A stretch of 64,000 nt of DNA, taken from contig JAHLJS010000006.1 in the NCBI GenBank assembly GCA_038502445.1, positions 29,556,946 through 29,620,945 on the forward strand, read 5' to 3'. The notes beneath the pieces were generated by a model. The model searched no databases, was not told the DNA's origin, and worked only from the letters and a program-made list of their open reading frames with translations. Within the stretch, counting starts at the first letter, position 1. Every line of letters begins with the position of its first letter. Of the stretch, positions 44,284-56,310 are shown piece by piece. The DNA comes from Eremochloa ophiuroides (taxonomy: Eukaryota > Streptophyta > Magnoliopsida > Poales > Poaceae). Position numbers and translations under genes: made by a program.

Positions 44284-45406
44284 ATGGCCAAGGAAGGAGA
44301 AGCGGAGGCAAGTACAGCTCGTGTCCATGTCGATGGTGATGATCTTCACACCACCGAAAGCAGCAGTGACATCGTGTCGACGGCAAGCCAATCCACGCTG
44401 CCACCAGCTGATGTCTCCAAAGGAGAAAGAGGTAGAAGAAGAGAAGCAAAGGAAGATAGAAGGGAAGAAAGAAGGAAGGAAAAGGAAGAGTTGAAGAGAA
44501 AAGAATAAAAGCTAAAAAGAAGAGAAGACAGAAGGCTGAGAAGAGAAGAAAAGAAAAGAAGAGAAGATGAGAAGAAGAAAAGAGAAGAAAAGGGCAAGAA
44601 GAAGGTATCAAGTGATTATGACTCAAGTAGCACCGAGGATGGAGATGATGATAGCACCTATCAACCTACCAAGGGCAGCAAGAGCAGCAAGAACAAGAAG
44701 GGCAGCGGCTACACCGACTATGGAGCCGTATCCTTTGATTATTCATCTTTGTCTAGCCTTGATACTAGACGTGTCATCAATGTGCCCGCGAGAATGTTGC
44801 CTCATTTTGATGGGACTAACTTTGCCAAGTGGAAGCACTTGATGAAAACTTATCTTGTAGGTCTTTATCCCAGAATTTGGGAGATTGTGCATCATGGCTT
44901 GGAGGCACCGGTTGATGCAAAGAAGCCCACACATGCGGAGTTCCGCAACATTCATCTCAATGCCCAAGCTACTAATGTCTTGCTTAGTGCCTTGGATGGA
45001 GATGAGTACAACAAGGTGATGTGTTTGGAGGTGGCCAAGGAGATTTGGGACACCTTGCACATGGCACATGAGGGTGTTGACAAGGTGAGAAGGTCCAAGA
45101 TTGAGATATTGATGGCCAAGCTCAATCGGTTTGCAATTCATAAAGGAGAAGGACCATAAGAGATGTTTGATAGGTTGATGGTCATAGTGGGCAAGATTAG
45201 AGGTCTTGGTGGCACTGAGGTAAATGATCACAAGGTTGTGAGGGTCATGTTGGAAGCTTTCACACCAAGAAATGAACTCTTGTGACTTTGATTAGAGAGA
45301 AGAAGAGATTTGAGCAATTCACTCCTAGTGCTGTTCCTGAAAGGCTATTGACTCATGGCATGCATAGAGAGAAAGCACTTGAGAGGAAAAGGCTTGGGGA
45401 GCTGCA
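44284..45406 (+). pseudogene. Gag of E, N-terminal part
   Basis: ATG 44284 starts MAKEGEAEASTARVHVDGDD. A long Lys/Arg/Glu-rich stretch (codons about 55-115) follows, interrupted by TAA at 44506-44508, then a Ser/Asp-rich linker. The UBN2-type domain reads LPHFDGTNFAKWKHLMKTYL, IHLNAQATNVLLSALDGDEY and KEIWDTLHMAHEG. TAA at 45157-45159 stops the frame before EMFDRLMVIVGKIRGLGG. One base is missing near 45281. The reading ends RKRLGEL, where F is inserted after CTGCA. Confidence 0.87.
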
Positions 45407-48400
45407 TGTAACACCCTAGTGTTAGTTGCTATTTTCACACTTGCATTTGCATGTCATCAAGCACCTATCATGTCAGTTCATGCATCACCACTATTCAAGT
45501 TAAATTGCCTTTCTTATATACTATATGTTTCCTTTATGCTCATGTGTGGTAGATATGTTAGCATGCAAATGTGATGCTTGTTTATTGTTCTAGATGCTTT
45601 AGACATGTTTGGGGTAACATTTGGAACAATGTTCATGTTGGTGAAATCCCCAAAATACCCCTCTAGCTCATAGTTGACTAGAGAGCCCTCTAAAAGCTAT
45701 TCTGTTTGACCAAACAAGAAGGGCATTTTAGAGATTTTGCATGTCAGTGCACCCTTAATCAAAGTTGTGTAGAATTTTATAAGCAACAAACTTTATTTTT
45801 GGGTCAACTCATGAAAATGGGTGGAAGGTGGTCAAAAAGTTGGATTAGTGCAGATTTGGGGCTGTTTTGGAGTTTCAAAATTTTGTTAAGTCTAAAGCTG
45901 AAAACAGTTTCCAAGTAGCTGTGTTCTTCGATCCATATCTCTCAATCCAGGACGATCTAGAGTAAAGTGTTCTAATATGGAATGGAGTACTCATGTAGCT
46001 CTTTGATCCATATTAGTGAAGTTTTGGCTAACACTCACTGGATCGAGAGATATGGCGCATCAAAGATCGGGTTTCAGTCGGTTTTCAGAACTGAATCGAG
46101 CCGATTCAAATTGGCATTCAGCCGAGCAGCTGGCGCGACCGCAGGCAAACGGTGCCAAGTGGCGACCGTACGCCGGCGTCGGGCCACGCCCGCCTGCCGT
46201 CGCCCTGCAAAGGCAAAAGGGCACCCTATCCTGTCCCCCAGCACGCTCCTCTCACTCTCCCCCGCTCCCTCGCCTCTCTGCTCTCCTCTTTTCCCCTCCG
46301 CCGTCGCCATCACCGCCGCGCCGTCGCCGCGGTAAAATCCGCCGCCACCGAGCCGTCTCCGACCGCTCCATCTCCGCCATAGCTTCGCCTTGCTCTGCTC
46401 TTCATCTTCGACCCGTTTCCAGTCTCATTCGAGCTAAGGTATAGCTACAGCGAGCTTCTCGCCACCGTGACCTCGTCGGAGCACCGCCGAGCACTCGGGT
46501 TGCCGCGACGAGGGCAATGCCCTAGCCTTCTTTCTAGTTCTTGCTCGTCGTGGTGTCCTCGTGAGTCATAGATCTAGCCTAGGTCTCTGGTTGGGTCGGT
46601 CTCACCGTAGGTTCGCCGGAACCCGAGCTCGCCGTGAACCCGCCTGCCACCGCGTCGCCATGCGCGCGGTTAGAGCAAGCTGTCGTGCACCGCTGTTCGA
46701 TTCATCGAGCACGGAGCTCCGTTAGGGTCTAGGGAGTGCGGAACGTGGGTTGGTTTCGTCGGTGAAGGTCGGAATTGGCCGGCGCAAGTTCGCCGGACCG
46801 CCGCCGTCCGCCATTGCCGCCGTTGAGCTTGCTCCGGTGGGGGACAGGCCTCAGAAGTTAGTGCGCTGAGTTCGTCTTGTCGTCAGGAGTCCGTTGGTGC
46901 TCGTGGTGTCGCCGGAGACCTCGCCGTCGGCGAGCTCTCGCCGGTCAGCGCCGGCGGCTCTGCCCCTCTCTCTGACGTGTGGGGTCGGATTGACCCAGGG
47001 GCCCGCGAGTCAGCCGCTCTGGTGCACCTCTGGTTCACTGAGCCGGGTGCACGTAGCAGTTAAAGCCGGTTTTAAATTTTATGATTTATGAAATTGATTT
47101 CCAGAAATTGTGGAAAATCTTCCAAAATTCATATCTGGAGCTAGGAGTGTTCAATTGGGGTGAACCAAATTTTGTTGTGTTTGTATTTCTAAGGTCTATC
47201 AAGGAAAAATATAAAATGTATTTTTGGGATACTTTTTCTGTGCAGTTATATTTAAATTGTTAATTGCTTGCAAACCTGATAAATGCATAAGTAATTGTAG
47301 GAATGTGCTAAAAATGTGATTCCACTTGCATTAATCTTGTTTAGGGAAATAGAATCTAAGAAAAATATGTTTGCTGATGTTGCACTGTTAATTATATGAT
47401 GTCTTGTATAATGTGCCTTTTATTCTTTAATCTTGCAAAAATCACCATGCTTAATGTGTTAAGGTAAGGTCATGAATATTTTTCCTGAACCATGTTATGT
47501 TGTGAAGAAGCTAAGAAAAATGGGAAATCTGTTGTTTGATACTTTCATTGTGTTAAGTATTTTCCATTGCATAAAAGGCTGGTTGTTTGTTATTTTTGTG
47601 TGGACTGTTATACTTGTTCAAATGAGTTGAAATTTTGTCAGTAGGCTAATCTGGATGTGTAATAGCTACTGTAATTTTTCTGGGCACAGCAAACAATAGG
47701 TCCAGTTATAAGCTAGGGTTTGTTTAATTGCTTTAAGCAAGTATCTTTTGGTTGGGAGGTGTTTTTATGTATTTCTGTGATGCTCCAGCATTGTCACTTG
47801 TTTAAAATAGTGGAGTTGATCCTCATTTGAGCTTAGGGCAGCAAGGTTAATGTTTTGTTTATATGATGTTGCTCGCGCTTGTTAATTATAAGTTGATTGT
47901 GGTAGGTTAGTTGATGCATGTTAATTATTAAGTGCAGGTTGTAGACCTCTTACCCGGGATGAGAAATTGTTCTATGCTTTGCTTAAGAAGGGTGAGTATG
48001 AGTTGGTTGTCCAGAGAAGAAATATGCACGTACTCAGTAAATGAGTGTGGATTGTTAAACTGATTGCATATTATGGGTTAATTTGTGCATCTCTACCTTG
48101 CATTTCATGTGCATTCTCAGTTCTCATATATGCATATCATGCATACAGGATCGCCGGGAGGAGTGACGCTATTGCAGTTCGATCCACCGGAGGAGGGAGT
48201 TCCACCGGAGATTGAGGTGCCAGAGGTTCCCGAAGGCCAGGAGGAGGAGGCTGAACTTCCTGAGTGCCCTGATCACCAACCTACTAACTTTGTGAGAGGC
48301 AAGCCCCGGAGCATCCTTAAGTCTCCACCTACTCTTTTTACAAATGCACTGGTCTTTATTAAATCGTATGATTGTGCACTTAAGTATAGGAGTTGATATG

Positions 48401-49838
48401 ATACCGTTGCTGCATTTATATCTTGTCCACTTATACTTGATCCTGAAGTTATTACTAGACAAGGGATGGGTTCGATCTTATGCTTAGTCATGCTTAGACC
48501 GGTAGAAGTCGAGGGATTTCCTGTCCTTCACGAGCATAGGTGGTTATTAATGATGATGGGGATTGGATTCCACATGATGGACTATATGTGCCACCATGCC
48601 ACAGTGTCTAATGAGAGAATCAAGGCTAGGTAGCGGGGAGCCGCATGACATGGTTGAGGTCATGCCGTCTTCGGTGCTGCTTATGGCCGACTAGGACTGA
48701 GGCCACCAGACATCAGTTGAGATTGAAAGACGTCGTCACATAGCTGGCCGGATAAGTCGTTCCGACCGCGAAGCCGAGTATTTTTTTCTGAGCCGGGAAT
48801 TGGGTGTGATAAGGTAGACATATTCTGGAGGTAGGAAGGATGTGCGAAGACACCATCTTACCAAGGGCAGGTCAGGGACCTGAGGCATCCTGGAAGTGGG
48901 TTTGTCTCTGAGAATATGGACCCCTCCAAGCCCGCGATACATTATGACTCAGAAAGATTTAACGGTTACCCAAGAAGCCAGTGGCTCGGCTGACAGGGCT
49001 TGTGATTGGCATATTTGCTAGCTGGTACAATCGATTCGAATCGCCATCTCTCCTGGTTAGTGAGAAACTAAACTGATCTTCTGGTGAGGTAGAGGCTAAT
49101 AACTTGAACATAATGATATTGGTGAGATGAGGTTGATATCTATGGATATCGGAAATCATATGATTTTATTGATTGCTATAATAATCAGTGAATGCTTAGT
49201 ATAGTGGCAAATCTTAGTTTAAGTAGCTTAACTGAAATCGAGGCTTATCACAATTAAAATGAATAAGTTGAGGAACTACTGTAGTAATGCCTTTTATGCA
49301 AAATGTTGCTATCCTCTGAGCTCCACCAAATAAGCCTGCATATCCTTGAGAGCCTTTTTATTTACTCCCTGTCGGGTAAGTCTAGATGAGTACAATTGAG
49401 TACTCAGGGTTTTATTCCCATTGTTGCAGATGGTGTAGTCTACTACGCGTATTGCAAGAATTGCTTCACCCCTGCGGGCGAAGAAGACTAAACCCGAGGG
49501 CAGGGTCATTATCTATCCTTAGTCGTTGTAAGATTGCTGTGACATGGTCACTTGATGGTACTCGTATTTGAACTCTGTGGTGTAAAACTATGTTGACTTC
49601 CGCTACGACTATATTTGTGTAAAAGACTATGTTGTACTCTGATGTTTAAATTCGGTTGCGAACTTATGTATCATGTGATCGGGTGTTGCTGAATGAATGA
49701 TCCTTGGGGTATGAAAATGTTTGAAATCCTTCGATATTTGCGGACTACCGGGTTTATATTGGCTCAAGTGCGACTTGATTGCTATTAAAAATGCGATCGT
49801 TGTACTTGTGCTCGTACAAATTGGTCGGTTCTGTGACA
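45407..49838 (+). repeat. 5' LTR of F
   Basis: 4432 bp. An AT-rich first part is followed by a GC-rich, CpG-rich block (about 46080-47060) that resembles a plant gene leader, then an AT-rich part with exon-like islands near 47940-47990 and 48146-48396. Small open frames occur in the GC-rich block on both strands; I regard them as composition effects. Confidence 0.95.
48146..48396 (+). other. Exon-like acidic, Pro/Glu-rich reading frame inside the F LTR
   Basis: After ATACAG (acceptor-like) the frame reads GSPGGVTLLQFDPPEEGVPP and then a Glu/Pro-rich stretch, ending at 48396. In the 3' LTR the same frame (from about 59063) has a CAG to TAG change near 59091 and a TAA near 59192. I recognise no domain. 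It may be a relic of a leader exon or chance. Confidence 0.4.
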
Positions 49839-49840
49839 GC

Positions 49841-49852
49841 TGGTACCAGAGC
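49841..49852 (+). other. Primer-binding site of F
   Basis: TGGTACCAGAGC lies two bases after the LTR end. It is the initiator Met tRNA type with one T to C change. Confidence 0.87.
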
Positions 49853-50604
49853 ATAATTCAGCATATACCGTCACTTGACTATTTAAAAATTAAAAGAGTT
49901 TTGAGTTTTACAAACTAATTGCCAACTAGTAGTGTGTATAGGTGATTTAAACCAAGTGTTTGCAAAACTTATGAGTACCAATGACCCAGTCCTATAGCCC
50001 TATATATATGTGGTAATTAGGTGGCTTATGTAAGTACTGACTTGGCGGAAATTGCATTATGTTTCTATTTGTGGTTCATTTGGTTTTATCGTGCGGATAA
50101 TTATGAACTGTCGGTTTCTTATTGCTTCTTATGGGTCAATGTGCCACGTCGCCTGAGGTAAGGTGAGATGTGAGTGTAAGATCGAACAACCGTCGGTCGA
50201 TGGTGAGTGTTATGATTACTGAAGTGAGTACATGTGATCCATATGTGTAGTTATGGAAGTAAGGTGGAGTAATTACTTTTGGGGTCGCAAATGTTCATGG
50301 GAACATTTCCGGCGAAAAGTGCTTCTTGTTGCCCTGCATACATTGGGAATTAGGCTGAAATGAATCTTCTGCAGGTACACTAACCACGCAAAACGTATAG
50401 CACGGTTAGTTACGTATATGAGAGCACGTGGTATGCCACCGACTATAATGTTAGTTAATATATACTATGTGTGAGGTCATTGGCACGTGCATGCATCATG
50501 ATCATGAGATTAATTCAAGCTATTTGTACTATTTCCCTCCCCTATGATAAAATTTGTGCTGCTCTATCTTATTCTAAATGCTGAAAGATGTTGTAATGTA
50601 CCAG
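49853..50604 (+). other. Untranslated leader of F
   Basis: About 750 bp between the PBS and the extra ORF. No ORF is supported. It ends TGTACCAG directly before ATG 50605, which resembles a 3' splice site. Confidence 0.6.
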
Positions 50605-51582
50605 ATGGCAGCTGAAGGTGAGCCGCAGAGTGGTCAGTTTCTGGAGCAGTTTGGCACACCCACTGTGCTATGGAGGTTGTTGAAGTCTGTGGGGTATGCA
50701 GAGCCACCACTGTATTTCTGGAAGCCAGCGGAAACCATGGTGCAGCCTTGGTTTGATGTTTGGGTGACTATCCCGGTGCTTGAAAGTGGCTGGTCGTTTC
50801 CAGGAATAAAGGTGGAAGTTGACATGAAGACGCCATGGGATGGTGCGCAGCTTGCAGCTTTCGAGGTGTTGACGGACATTTGCACCAGGTTCAATAAGAG
50901 AGCTGATTTGGGGCCAGCAAATGTTTTTTCCAGGGTGGATGCTTCTCAGGGTGAGTGGGCTCAGTCTAGCCAGCCTTCCTTGGAGCGAGGCAGAGATGAG
51001 CGTGCTCATAGCACGGGTGCTTCTATGAGTGCTATGTTTGCTGTCCTGAGGATGCATTATTCCACTAGGGATGGTTGGATGAAATGCGTTGAAGCCTTGC
51101 ATGATGCTGTGGAGAAGAAGGTAGGAGCTGAAGAGTGGGCACGTATGGCTCGTCGTAGCTCAGATGACTTGGTTGTTGCTCTCACTGCCTGTCGCAATGA
51201 GTTGTTATGATGCACTGGCGCTTTGTTGGCGGCTGATCGCCGTGTTGAGGTGCTCGAGAGGCAGAATGCAGATCTTCGCCGCCAGCTTGAAAATCGCAAT
51301 TTGAGTTTGACACATCAGCGCGAGGAGTTTCTGCAGGAGTTGCGTGCTAGTCAGCAGCAAGTTTGGGAGTTGCAGCAGGATGTTCATCGTCCGAACAACC
51401 GTGTTGATCCGTTTCATCCTCTGGGTGCAGCGGAGTTTGCTCCTGAGATCTTCGTTGCAGCTGATGATGGTGAAGCAAGTGAGGAAGAAGAGGAAGAAGA
51501 CCCCGAGGAGATCGTGCCTATTGACGAGAGTGATGACCATGGTGGGAACGTGTCCGGCATGGACAGTGACCACGATGACTAG
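50605..51582 (+). pseudogene. Extra ORF upstream of gag in F
   Basis: From ATG 50605 (an in-frame ATG also lies at 50578) the frame gives about 325 codons with one internal TGA at 51208-51210. The N-terminal half has GTPTVLWRLLKSVGYAEPPL and FDVWVTIPVLESG, with no domain known to me. After the stop comes a coiled-coil segment (VEVLERQNADLRRQLENR, REEFLQELRASQQQ) and a strongly acidic tail (EASEEEEEEDPEEIV) ending DSDHDD. Extra ORFs before gag occur in some grass Gypsy elements. The function is unknown; the coiled coil suggests a self-associating or protein-binding accessory factor. Confidence 0.75.
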
Positions 51583-51910
51583 GCTCTTTCTAGTGCTTTT
51601 GCCATGATCAGCACCCTATTGTAGTGGAAAAACCTTTAATGTAATGTAATGGGTAGAACCTGGTTTGTACTATGTGAACCCTATGTGTTCAGGGCTGGAA
51701 CCATCAAACTTCTAATTAAGTAATGGTAACTTATGCAGTTTGGAAACCCTTTTTGGTTGCGCCTTGTTATTGTGCGGTTGTGTGATGATTATTGAATTAT
51801 TGTGCCATTTGTTGGTTATCAAAAATGATTATTGATATCTTCTGGGCATAATCTTTCGGTTTTCTTTGGCATAACTGACACCTAACAATGGTTGTTGTGT
51901 GTTGCTACAG
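51583..51910 (+). other. Intron-like spacer between the extra ORF and gag
   Basis: 328 bp, T-rich. It ends with a branch-site-like TAACTGAC and a T/G-rich stretch leading to TTGCTACAG directly before the gag ATG. This resembles a plant 3' splice site, so gag-pol could be translated from an RNA that skips the extra ORF. Confidence 0.5.
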
Positions 51911-52985
51911 ATGGCACCTCATACCCGTCGTCATGGGTCAACCAGTGGTGGTGGAAATGAGCATGAGGATGAGGAGTTACCGCCTCCTCCACCACGTACC
52001 CAGGAGCAGATGTTTACTTAGTTCCTGGATACTCAGCAGGCTATTTTGCAGCAGATGATTGCTAACAACAACAACAACAACAATTGTGATCGTGATAGGC
52101 GTCGCAGGAATGGCGATGGCCAGTACAGTGACTACAAGGACTTCATGGACTCTAAGCCTCCGGTATTCAAACAGGCTATTGAGCCACTGGAAGCTGATGA
52201 GTGGCTGAACACTATTGAGCAGTCATTCTATGTGCTGCGACTGACTGAAACCATGAAGGCTAGTTTTGCTGCTATGTTACTGTAAGGCCAAGCTGGAATA
52301 TGGTGGGCCAATCGCAAGACTGCCTACCCTGTGGTTGCTGATATCACCTAGGAGCAGTTCACTAAGGATTTCAGGGGACATTTCATTCCAGCAGGCTTGA
52401 TCAAGATGAAGGTGAATGAGTTCATGCAGCTTACTCAGGGTACCAAGACCCTCACTCAGTATCATCATGCCTTTAACAATCTGTCAAGGTATGCTCCGTG
52501 GATGGTGGATACTGATGAAAAGAAGATTGAAACTTTCAAGAGAGGCCTTAGTACCAAGCTCATGAAGACTTTGGCGAACAACGCTCATACAACTTTCAAC
52601 GAGTTTATCAGTGAAGCTTATATCCAAGAGAAACAGAACAACTTGCACACTGCTTCCAAGGGAGGCAAGAGGCTCTTTGAAGGAGGCTCTTCTCAGCCAA
52701 GGACCCCGGCAGCTAGTCGTGCTGTGGCAAATCGCCCTGCTTACCGTCCGGCTGTTCCTGGAGCAAAATTCAGACCTCCTCCCAAGAAGCAGCAGCCAGC
52801 ACCACAACGCTACAAGAAAGGTTTCACAGTGCCTTTGAACAAGAACAATGCTCCTCCAGGCAATGCCATTCCGGTGAGGACCAACCAAGGTCTGGGGCCG
52901 TGCTTTAATTGCGGTCAACAGGGGCATCTTGCTCGCTATTGCCCTCATCCAAAGCAGGCTCGAGTGCATCACACTACTATTGAAG
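51911..52985 (+). pseudogene. Gag of F
   Basis: ATG 51911 begins MAPHTRRHGSTSGGG. Three in-frame stops lie at 52019-52021, 52283-52285 and 52349-52351. The Retrotrans_gag-type domain spans about codons 97-240 (DEWLNTIEQSFYVLRL, FTKDFRGHFIPAGLIKMK, FKRGLSTKLMKTLANN). One CCHC knuckle (CFNCGQQGHLARYC) is encoded at 52901-52942. Without the stops the frame would run directly into protease, as in one Gag-Pol polyprotein. Confidence 0.92.
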
Positions 52986-54019
52986 AAATTCCAGAAGGTG
53001 AACCAGTCACTGCGGGTATGTTTTCAGTTAATCAGCACCCTGCTATCGTTTTGTTCGACTCAGGGTCGTCGCATTCTTTTGTGAGTCAAGCATTTGCACA
53101 AAAGCATGCCTTTCAAATCGTTGATTTGGGATGTAATTTCCGGATAACCTCAGCTGGGGCTGAAATATGCACACGTGAGGGTATCAAGCAAGCGAGTATT
53201 GAGATTAATAATAGGAGTTTTATCAGTCATCTCATTGTGTTGCCTGGGCTAGGTCTGGATGTGATTCTAGGAGTTAGTTGGATGAACAAATGGGGTGCGG
53301 TGTTGGACATCCCTAATCGGATGTTGACACTGAAGGAACCCCAAGGTGAAGGCATTTTTCAGTTTCATCTGCCCCGTAGGGGAGATCTTTTTAGTCTCTC
53401 TTTCTCAGTTGAGGCCGTAACACTTCAGAGCATCCCTGTAGTGTGTGAGTTTCCTGATGTTTTTCCTGATGATCTACCTGGACTTCCTCCTGATCGAGAT
53501 GTGGAGTTTGCAATAGAACTTATTCCCGGTACGGCACCTATTTCTCGAAGGCCGTATAGAATGCCTCCTCATGAATTAGCTGAACTCAAGAAACAACTCC
53601 AGGAGTTATTGGACAAAGGATTTATTCGTCCTAGTTCTTCTCCGTGGGGCTGTCCTGCAATCTTTGTTAAGATGAAGGATGAAACTTTGCGTATGTATGT
53701 GGACTACAGGCCACTAAATGCTGTGACAATTAAGAACAAGTATCCTCTACCTCGTATTGATATCTTGTTTGATCAATTGTCCAAGGCTAAGGTTTTCTCC
53801 AAGATTGATCTGAGATCTGGGTATCATCAAATTAAGATTAGACCACAAGATATTCCCAAGACGGCTTTCTCCACTCGGTATGGATTGTATGAGTATTTGG
53901 TTATGTCTTTTGGATTAACCAATGCTCCTGCACATTTCATGTATCTAATGAATTCGGTATTCATGCCTGAGTTGGATAGGTTCGTGGTAGTCTTTATTGA
54001 CGATATTCATGATCCTTGA
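52986..54019 (+). pseudogene. Protease and N-terminal reverse transcriptase of F
   Basis: The protease shows VLFDSGSSHSFVS (active-site Asp at 53057-53059) and LGLDVILGVSWM. RT follows: LLDKGFIRPSSSPWGCPAIF, MYVDYRPLNAVTIKNKYPLP, KIDLRSGYHQIKI, YLVMSFGLTNAPAHFMYLMN and VVFIDDI, with catalytic FIDD at 53993-54004. Immediately after FIDDI the sequence usually found there is missing and the frame ends in TGA at 54017-54019. The missing stretch, roughly ten residues by family comparison, plus a shift suggest a small deletion. Confidence 0.94.
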
Positions 54020-56265
54020 GGATAGTCTTGACTAGACTCAGGGAACTTAAGCTGTATGCTAAGTTCAGCAAGTGTGAGTTTTGGTTGACTAAAGTGCCTT
54101 TTCTGGGCCATATCTTATCTACTGAAGGTATTTCTGTAGATCCGTCAAAAGTTCAGCAGGTGTTGGATTGGCAGTCACCTACCAATGTGTCTGAGGTTCG
54201 TAGCTTTCTAGGATTAGCTGGGTATTATCGCCGCTTTATCCAAGATTTCTCTAAGATAGCTAAACCTATGACCAAGTGGTTGCACAAAGATACCAAGTTT
54301 GTGTGGAGTGAGGAGTGTGAAACAGCTTTTCGCACCTTGCGAACGTTGTTGACCACTGCTCCAGTTCTCGCACAACCTGATATTGAAAAGCCTTTTGATG
54401 TGTACTGCGATGCTTGTGGCACTGGTTTAGGATGTGTTCTCATGCAAGAAGGCCGAGTCATTGCTTATGCCTCGCGTCAATTGAGAAAACGTGAGCAAAA
54501 CTATCCTACTCATGATTTGAAACTTGCCGCTGTAGTTCATGCATTGAAGATTTGGCGCCACTATTTGATGGGTCACAAATGCCATATCTATTCCGATCAC
54601 AAGAGTCTCAAGTACATTTTCACTCAGCCTGAGTTGAACATGAGGCAAAGAAGGTGGTTGGAGTTGATCAAAGACTGTGATCTAGAAGTACACTATCATC
54701 CGGGCAAGGCTAATGTCGTAGCCGATGCTTTGAGCCGAAAGTCTCATTGGAATGTATTGCAGCCTTTGCTAGCAGACGGATTAAATCTTATGCATCCGAT
54801 GGTGTTGAATATTATTACTCTCAGTTGTACTTTGGAAAGCAAGATTATTGAAGGTCAGAAAACAGATCCTGGCATATATCATATCAAGAGAAAGATGAAA
54901 GAACAAGAAATACTTCATTTCCGAGTAGATGAAAAAGGTATATTATGGTTCAAGGATCGCTTGGTAGTACCAAAAGACCGCGAGTTGAGGAATCAGATTA
55001 TGGACGAGGCTCATTTGTCCAAGTTGTCTATCCATCCTGGTAGTAGTAAGATGTATCAAGACTTAAAACCTAGGTTCTGGTGGACCAAAATAAAGAAGGA
55101 GATTGCGGCTTATGTGGCCAGGTGTGATACCTGTTGTCGCGTGAAAGCTATTCATCTTAAGCCAGCAGGTCTATTGCAACCGTTACCAGTTCCGGGTTGG
55201 AAATGGGATGAGATAACCATGGATTTCATATCTGGGTTACCTCTAACGCAAAAAGGCCATGATTCTATTTGGGTGATTGTAGATCGATTGACTAAGATTG
55301 CACATTTCTTACCAGTTCAAACTACAGATCGTCCTCATCAGTTGGCACAGCTCTACTTTGCTCAGATACTTCGGTTACATGGTGTGCCGAGGACGATAGT
55401 TTCCGACAGAGGCCCGCAATTTATTGCACGCTTCTGGGAGCATCTACACAAGTGTTTGGGAACCAATTTGGTTCGCAGCTCAGCTTATCATCCTCAAACT
55501 TTTGGTCAGACCGAAAGGGTAAACCAAATCCTTGAAGATATGTTGAGAGCTTGTGTTCTATCGTCTAAAGGTTCGTGGGAAGAATGGTTACCTTTGGCCG
55601 AGTTCTCATACAATAATAGCTATCAAGAGAGTATTCAAATGGCTCCTTTTGAAGCTTTGTATGGGCGCAAATGTAGAACTCCTCTCAATTGGGTTGAATC
55701 AGGCGAAAGGAGGTACTATGGCATTGACTTTGTGAAAAAGGCCGAAGAGAGAGTGCATACCATTCAAACACATCTCAAAGCCGCTCAGACTCGTCAAAAG
55801 AGTTATGCGGACAGGCGAAGAAGGCTATTGGAATTTGAAATCGGTGACTATGTTTACTTGAAGGTGTCACCTATGAAAGGCGTACAACGCTTCGGAGTGA
55901 AACGAAAGTTAGCTCCAAGGTTTGTAGGTCCTTTTCAAATTCTAGAAAGAAGTAGGAAAGTAGCATACAAGTTACGGTTGCCACCACACATGTCCACTAT
56001 CTTCAATGTGTTTCATGTATCCCAACTTGAGAAATGCTTACGGGTACCGGAAGAACAAGTGGATCTCGGTGATATCAAGTTGAAATCAGATTTGACCTAT
56101 GAAGAAAAGCCTGTTGAAGTAATAGATTACACGGAAAGAGTCACCCGTAGCCGAGTGATTAAGTTCTACAAGGTGGTGTGGAACAACCAAAGTTATTGGG
56201 ATGCGACTTGGGAGCGAGAAGATTATCTTAAGGAAGTTTATCCTTCTTTCTATAAACAATGGTAA
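54020..56265 (+). pseudogene. Reverse transcriptase C-terminus, RNase H, integrase and chromodomain of F
   Basis: The frame is open for nearly 750 codons. It reads LRELKLYAKFSKCEFWL (RT thumb side), FDVYCDACGTGLGCVLMQEG (RNase H), HPGSSKMYQDLKPRFWW with CDTCCRVK (integrase zinc), then ITMDFISGLP, IVSDRGPQF and GQTERVNQILE (DDE triad). An SH3-like part (VYLKVSPMKGVQRFG) and a C-terminal chromodomain (YEEKPVEVIDYTERVTRSRV, YWDATWEREDYLKEVYP) end at the stop 56263-56265. Chromodomains of this group are thought to direct integration to chromatin with particular histone marks. This half is undamaged in the parts I checked. Confidence 0.95.
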
Positions 56266-56293
56266 TTAACTCTAATCTCGGGGACGAGATTCT

Positions 56294-56309
56294 TTTAAGG
56301 GGGGAAGGG
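56294..56309 (+). other. Polypurine tract of F
   Basis: TTTTAAGGGGGGAAGG lies directly before the 3' LTR and would prime plus-strand DNA synthesis. Confidence 0.88.
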
Positions 56310-56310
56310 C

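Noticed and set aside
45982..46444. Possible host gene in the GC-rich block of the F LTR
   Set aside because: The frames occur in both LTRs, overlap on both strands and have no recognisable domain. Composition explains them.
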